From positions 32,271,666 to 32,335,665 of the forward strand of contig NC_092579.1 in assembly GCF_037975245.1 (NCBI RefSeq): a stretch of 64,000 bases of DNA, given 5' to 3'. The notes below the pieces were generated by a model. The model was not told the origin of the DNA and did no database searches. It saw nothing but the letters and a program-made list of their open reading frames with translations. This stretch comes from Apostichopus japonicus (Eukaryota; Echinodermata; Holothuroidea; Aspidochirotida; Stichopodidae). Below are positions 61,172-64,000 of this stretch, in pieces (position 1 is the stretch's first letter; each line of letters begins with the position of its first letter). A program made the translations under genes and the position numbers.

Positions 61172-62980
61172 ATAGTACAGTATTCAAATGGTAGCCTTTA
61201 CTGTAGAGTTGTTAACTCTATTGTTCACTCTGATAGTTGAGTATAATTAAGTTACATAATATATGCTGCAAGACACTTGGGGCGATATTTTATGAAGGAA
61301 GTACGTTCCTTTGTAGCTACTTGTTCTGTTTGCTATATGATCTAACTGTTAACAATGAATTATTTGACAACCTGTAGGCTTTATTTTCACACTCAAATGA
61401 GTACTTATTAATGATTACCCACATTGTTGATTATTATAGATGTGATTGAACACACAATATCACAACCTAATTAAAAGGCTTGTATTAGTATACATCTCTC
61501 TCCAGAGGCTCCAGTTCACTGTACTTTGATCAAGGGATGTCATTTTCTTATCATGTTTTCAGTTTTAGTACTTTTATCTTTTATGTTACTGTTTAATTAT
61601 CATTCATTTATGGTGTGTATGTATGCTGTTGATAAATAAAAAGGATTCCAGCTTCCACGGAGTGGTAAAATAAATGGCTGTCCTTTGAGTTTCTTATAAA
61701 GCAAAGATTTATATCAGAGCTGTAACATTATGTAAATGTGGTTTTCTGTTTCTTAATCGATCTTGGTGTCCAATTGCACTACACATCCAACAAATGCAGA
61801 TACCCCCTCCAACCATACCAAAGATAAGAATGGGGTTACACGGCCCTTGTAATAATAATAATGAGCAGTTATTTTTACAAAGCTTAACCAAACACAAATG
61901 TGGGAGAAGCCCGCGCACAGGCGTATGGATCACAACTTACACTACGGGTGGCTTCCAATTCAACATTTTATATAAAATTTAGAAACTCATTTCAGATGGG
62001 AAAACTGTAGACTGCTCTTGGATGATAAACCCACCTTACATAGAACCTCCTGATTGCCAAACCTCATTGCTTCAAATGCCATTGCCTTTATCCACTCGAT
62101 CACAGCACCAGTGGTTCATCCTAGATGAAACCTAGCTGGCAGAGGGAGGGGGGGGCACCTAAGATACAGTTACAGCAACTGAAGTAGATATAACTTTTGA
62201 TTCTATTAAAATTTAGCAAACCTCTCCATTACCCAACCTCTACTTCAAGACATGCATAAGGAACAGATGCTCTAGAACTCTGCACAAAAAGGTAAGACTG
62301 TACTTTAAGAACAAAACCTCTACATGGATCAGAGAAACAGTGAATTTCATTTAATACCTTCATTTATATTGGGGAATGGGTTAAAAATTCAGACAGTTTA
62401 TCTAAAAAATCTCAAATGTGACATTTTATCACAAAATTCAAGCAGTTTTTGCCAAAATTTGTTGTATCTGAGAATGTTCATGCAGCTAGCTAAACAATTT
62501 TAGGTTGACATTTTTATGTCAAGATTCGCCCCAAGAGTCCGGCCCCCTCAAAAAGTGTAAATTATTATCTTTAGAATGTCTGTCCCATGGATACGCCAGA
62601 CCTACACCCTCGCCCCCCCCCCCCCCCCCCCGCGTTGATCATGACAGTACGCCTACTGTCCCGCCTAGGCCTAATGCCAGACCAACCCATTCGAGTAATG
62701 ATATATTGGTCATTAAAACAACTTTTGTGACGAGATTCGCAGCGAACTCAATAAATTATCTTGACCATGCAACATGTTTAATGACCTTAGGCCTATGTTA
62801 TGAGAACATTTGAATTGTTTCGTTGTAAATGTAATGATTTCAAATGGATATGCATCTAGCATGTCATTGCTAGTTTATTTTTTTTCAATTAATACGTTGA
62901 TATATTATGCGGTGTTTGTCCCACATGGCTTGCCATAGACGCACACGGTCGTGGTCAAAGGTTAAGCAACGGAGCGCGAA
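61172..62980. other. Noncoding stretch, no recognised gene
   Basis: It includes a possible polyadenylation signal (AATAAA at about 61,635), a C run at 62,613-62,631 and AT-rich sequence. No exon with motifs was found. Confidence 0.45.
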
Positions 62981-62984
62981 TTAT

Positions 62985-63040
62985 GATCTGTATATAAAGC
63001 TCACGAAAGGTTACACGAGCAGTACGTGCAGTTCGCTTCC
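62985..63040 (+). promoter_or_regulatory. Possible TATA promoter
   Basis: TATATAAAG at 62,991 is followed 28-40 bases downstream by GCAGTACG and GCAGTTCG, which resemble initiator sequences. The local sequence is less AT-rich than its surroundings. No first exon could be identified, so this remains a weak call. Confidence 0.25.
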
Positions 63041-64000
63041 TGGCAGCCGTTGGCTAACAATTCATACGTAATTGTAATTTGTAGCCTATTCTGTATGGGG
63101 GGGGGGGGGTAACTGCCAAAGAATGTGAATGGCAGATATATTCGCCAGCTCGAAGGTTGTGTATTAGTTTTATGGAGCAAGTTAGTACTTCACATTGTTT
63201 GAGTCAGCGAGCGTGAGAAATTACGCTAGCCTATCATATAATAGTATAGCTTAGGCCTAACGATAGGCTAGCTCACGTAGGCACTGGCGTCTATACTAGT
63301 TGGAATGCTAATCTAGGCCTAATATGATTATTCACTAGACAATTAACGTAAGTAAAGTAGGTCACTTTATATCTTCCGACAAAATACTAGACCTAGCTGG
63401 TTGGGCCTAATTACTTTCTGGTTAAGGCTAGTACAGTTAGGCTAGGCCTAACTTAATTAGCCTAGGCCTAAATGTCTTTAAATTCCTACCAGAGTAGCCT
63501 ACCATAGCCTAGGCTATGCCATCTAGCACTTAACAATAACAGTAACACATCCACAAGAAACTAACTCGCAGCCGGACAAATTAGCTTAGGATGAAAGCTC
63601 TCTTTCCTTTTTTTTTTTTCCATCATGACAGGCAAGTCCGTTGGTTTCTTCTCCAACTTCCAAGAATAAAAACAATAGTTTCCTCCCTGAAATTATTTTT
63701 AGGGGTTGAAACCAATGTTTTTCAGGGGAGGAAAGAAAGACGGCTTGGCTGTGGAAAGAATTAATTTAGGTAGTGAAGCAACTGCACGTAGTAAATGTGT
63801 CTTGTGATTTAGGAGAGTTTGGTGAAAGAAAGGAACATATTTCAAGAGACACTTGTACCTGTAGTAATTGAAGAAACTGGTAAATAGGAAAACAAGGAGA
63901 GGAACCAAGGAGGGCATACCTATAGGCTAAATTTTCTATGTTATTTCATTCCCACAATGAATGCCATTACAAGCAAACGACCCATTACCACTATGAATTC
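63041..64000. other. Noncoding, AGGCCTA-rich end of window
   Basis: It contains a G run at 63,099-63,109 and repeated TAGGCCTA/AGCCTAGG words at 63,240-63,520, like 23,560-24,730. No gene was recognised. Confidence 0.5.

Noticed and set aside
62505-62813. Pro-rich 102-codon frame
   Set aside because: The prolines are a C homopolymer run, and the rest has no motif.

Overview
The window looks like a piece of a marine invertebrate deuterostome genome, most likely an echinoderm. That is inferred from the transposon types, the AGGCCTA-rich noncoding DNA and the style of the adducin exons. It is clearly eukaryotic: spliced exons with GT/AG borders, long introns, a large satellite array, LINEs, a Ty3/gypsy element and MITEs. 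Nothing suggests a prokaryote. No function could be confirmed beyond what motifs and splice phases show.

Bases 1 to about 19,905 are one tandem array of roughly 128 units of 155-156 bp, open at the left edge of the window. Read on the minus strand, each unit holds a tRNA-like head (A box and B box) followed by a T run, so it looks like a tRNA-derived SINE head amplified as a satellite. The array has a recent higher-order structure: a 6,683-bp block (43 units) repeated twice with almost no differences, and inside it a 2,642-bp (17-unit) duplication. The right-edge units are the most tRNA-like.

Bases 20,430-21,370 hold two 5'-truncated LINE 3' ends placed head to head, next to long TA repeats. 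A TTAA-flanked MITE (22,675-23,077) sits between two diverged direct repeats. From 25,818 to 28,035 there is a decayed, intron-containing integrase gene of the GIN/Ginger or gypsy type. Between 30,961 and 42,985 are scattered exon-like blocks of one or more genes I do not recognise, broken up by LINE fragments. A nearly complete 4.4-kb LINE lies on the minus strand at 37,814-42,172, preceded by a 47-bp minisatellite.

The best-identified host gene is an adducin on the plus strand, with six recognisable exons between 44,274 and 52,540. It carries an apparent in-frame stop and a frameshift in its first two visible exons but is clean afterwards. Its introns contain a foldback region, a TA repeat, a hAT-like element and a possible first exon of another gene on the opposite strand. 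From 56,205 to 61,171, on the minus strand, is a Ty3/gypsy retrotransposon with one LTR, a tRNA-Leu primer site, gag, protease, reverse transcriptase and RNase H. It is truncated before the integrase, and a 365-bp hAT MITE with a perfect 8-bp target duplication is inserted in gag. The last 2.8 kb show no recognisable gene, only a possible TATA promoter near 62,991.
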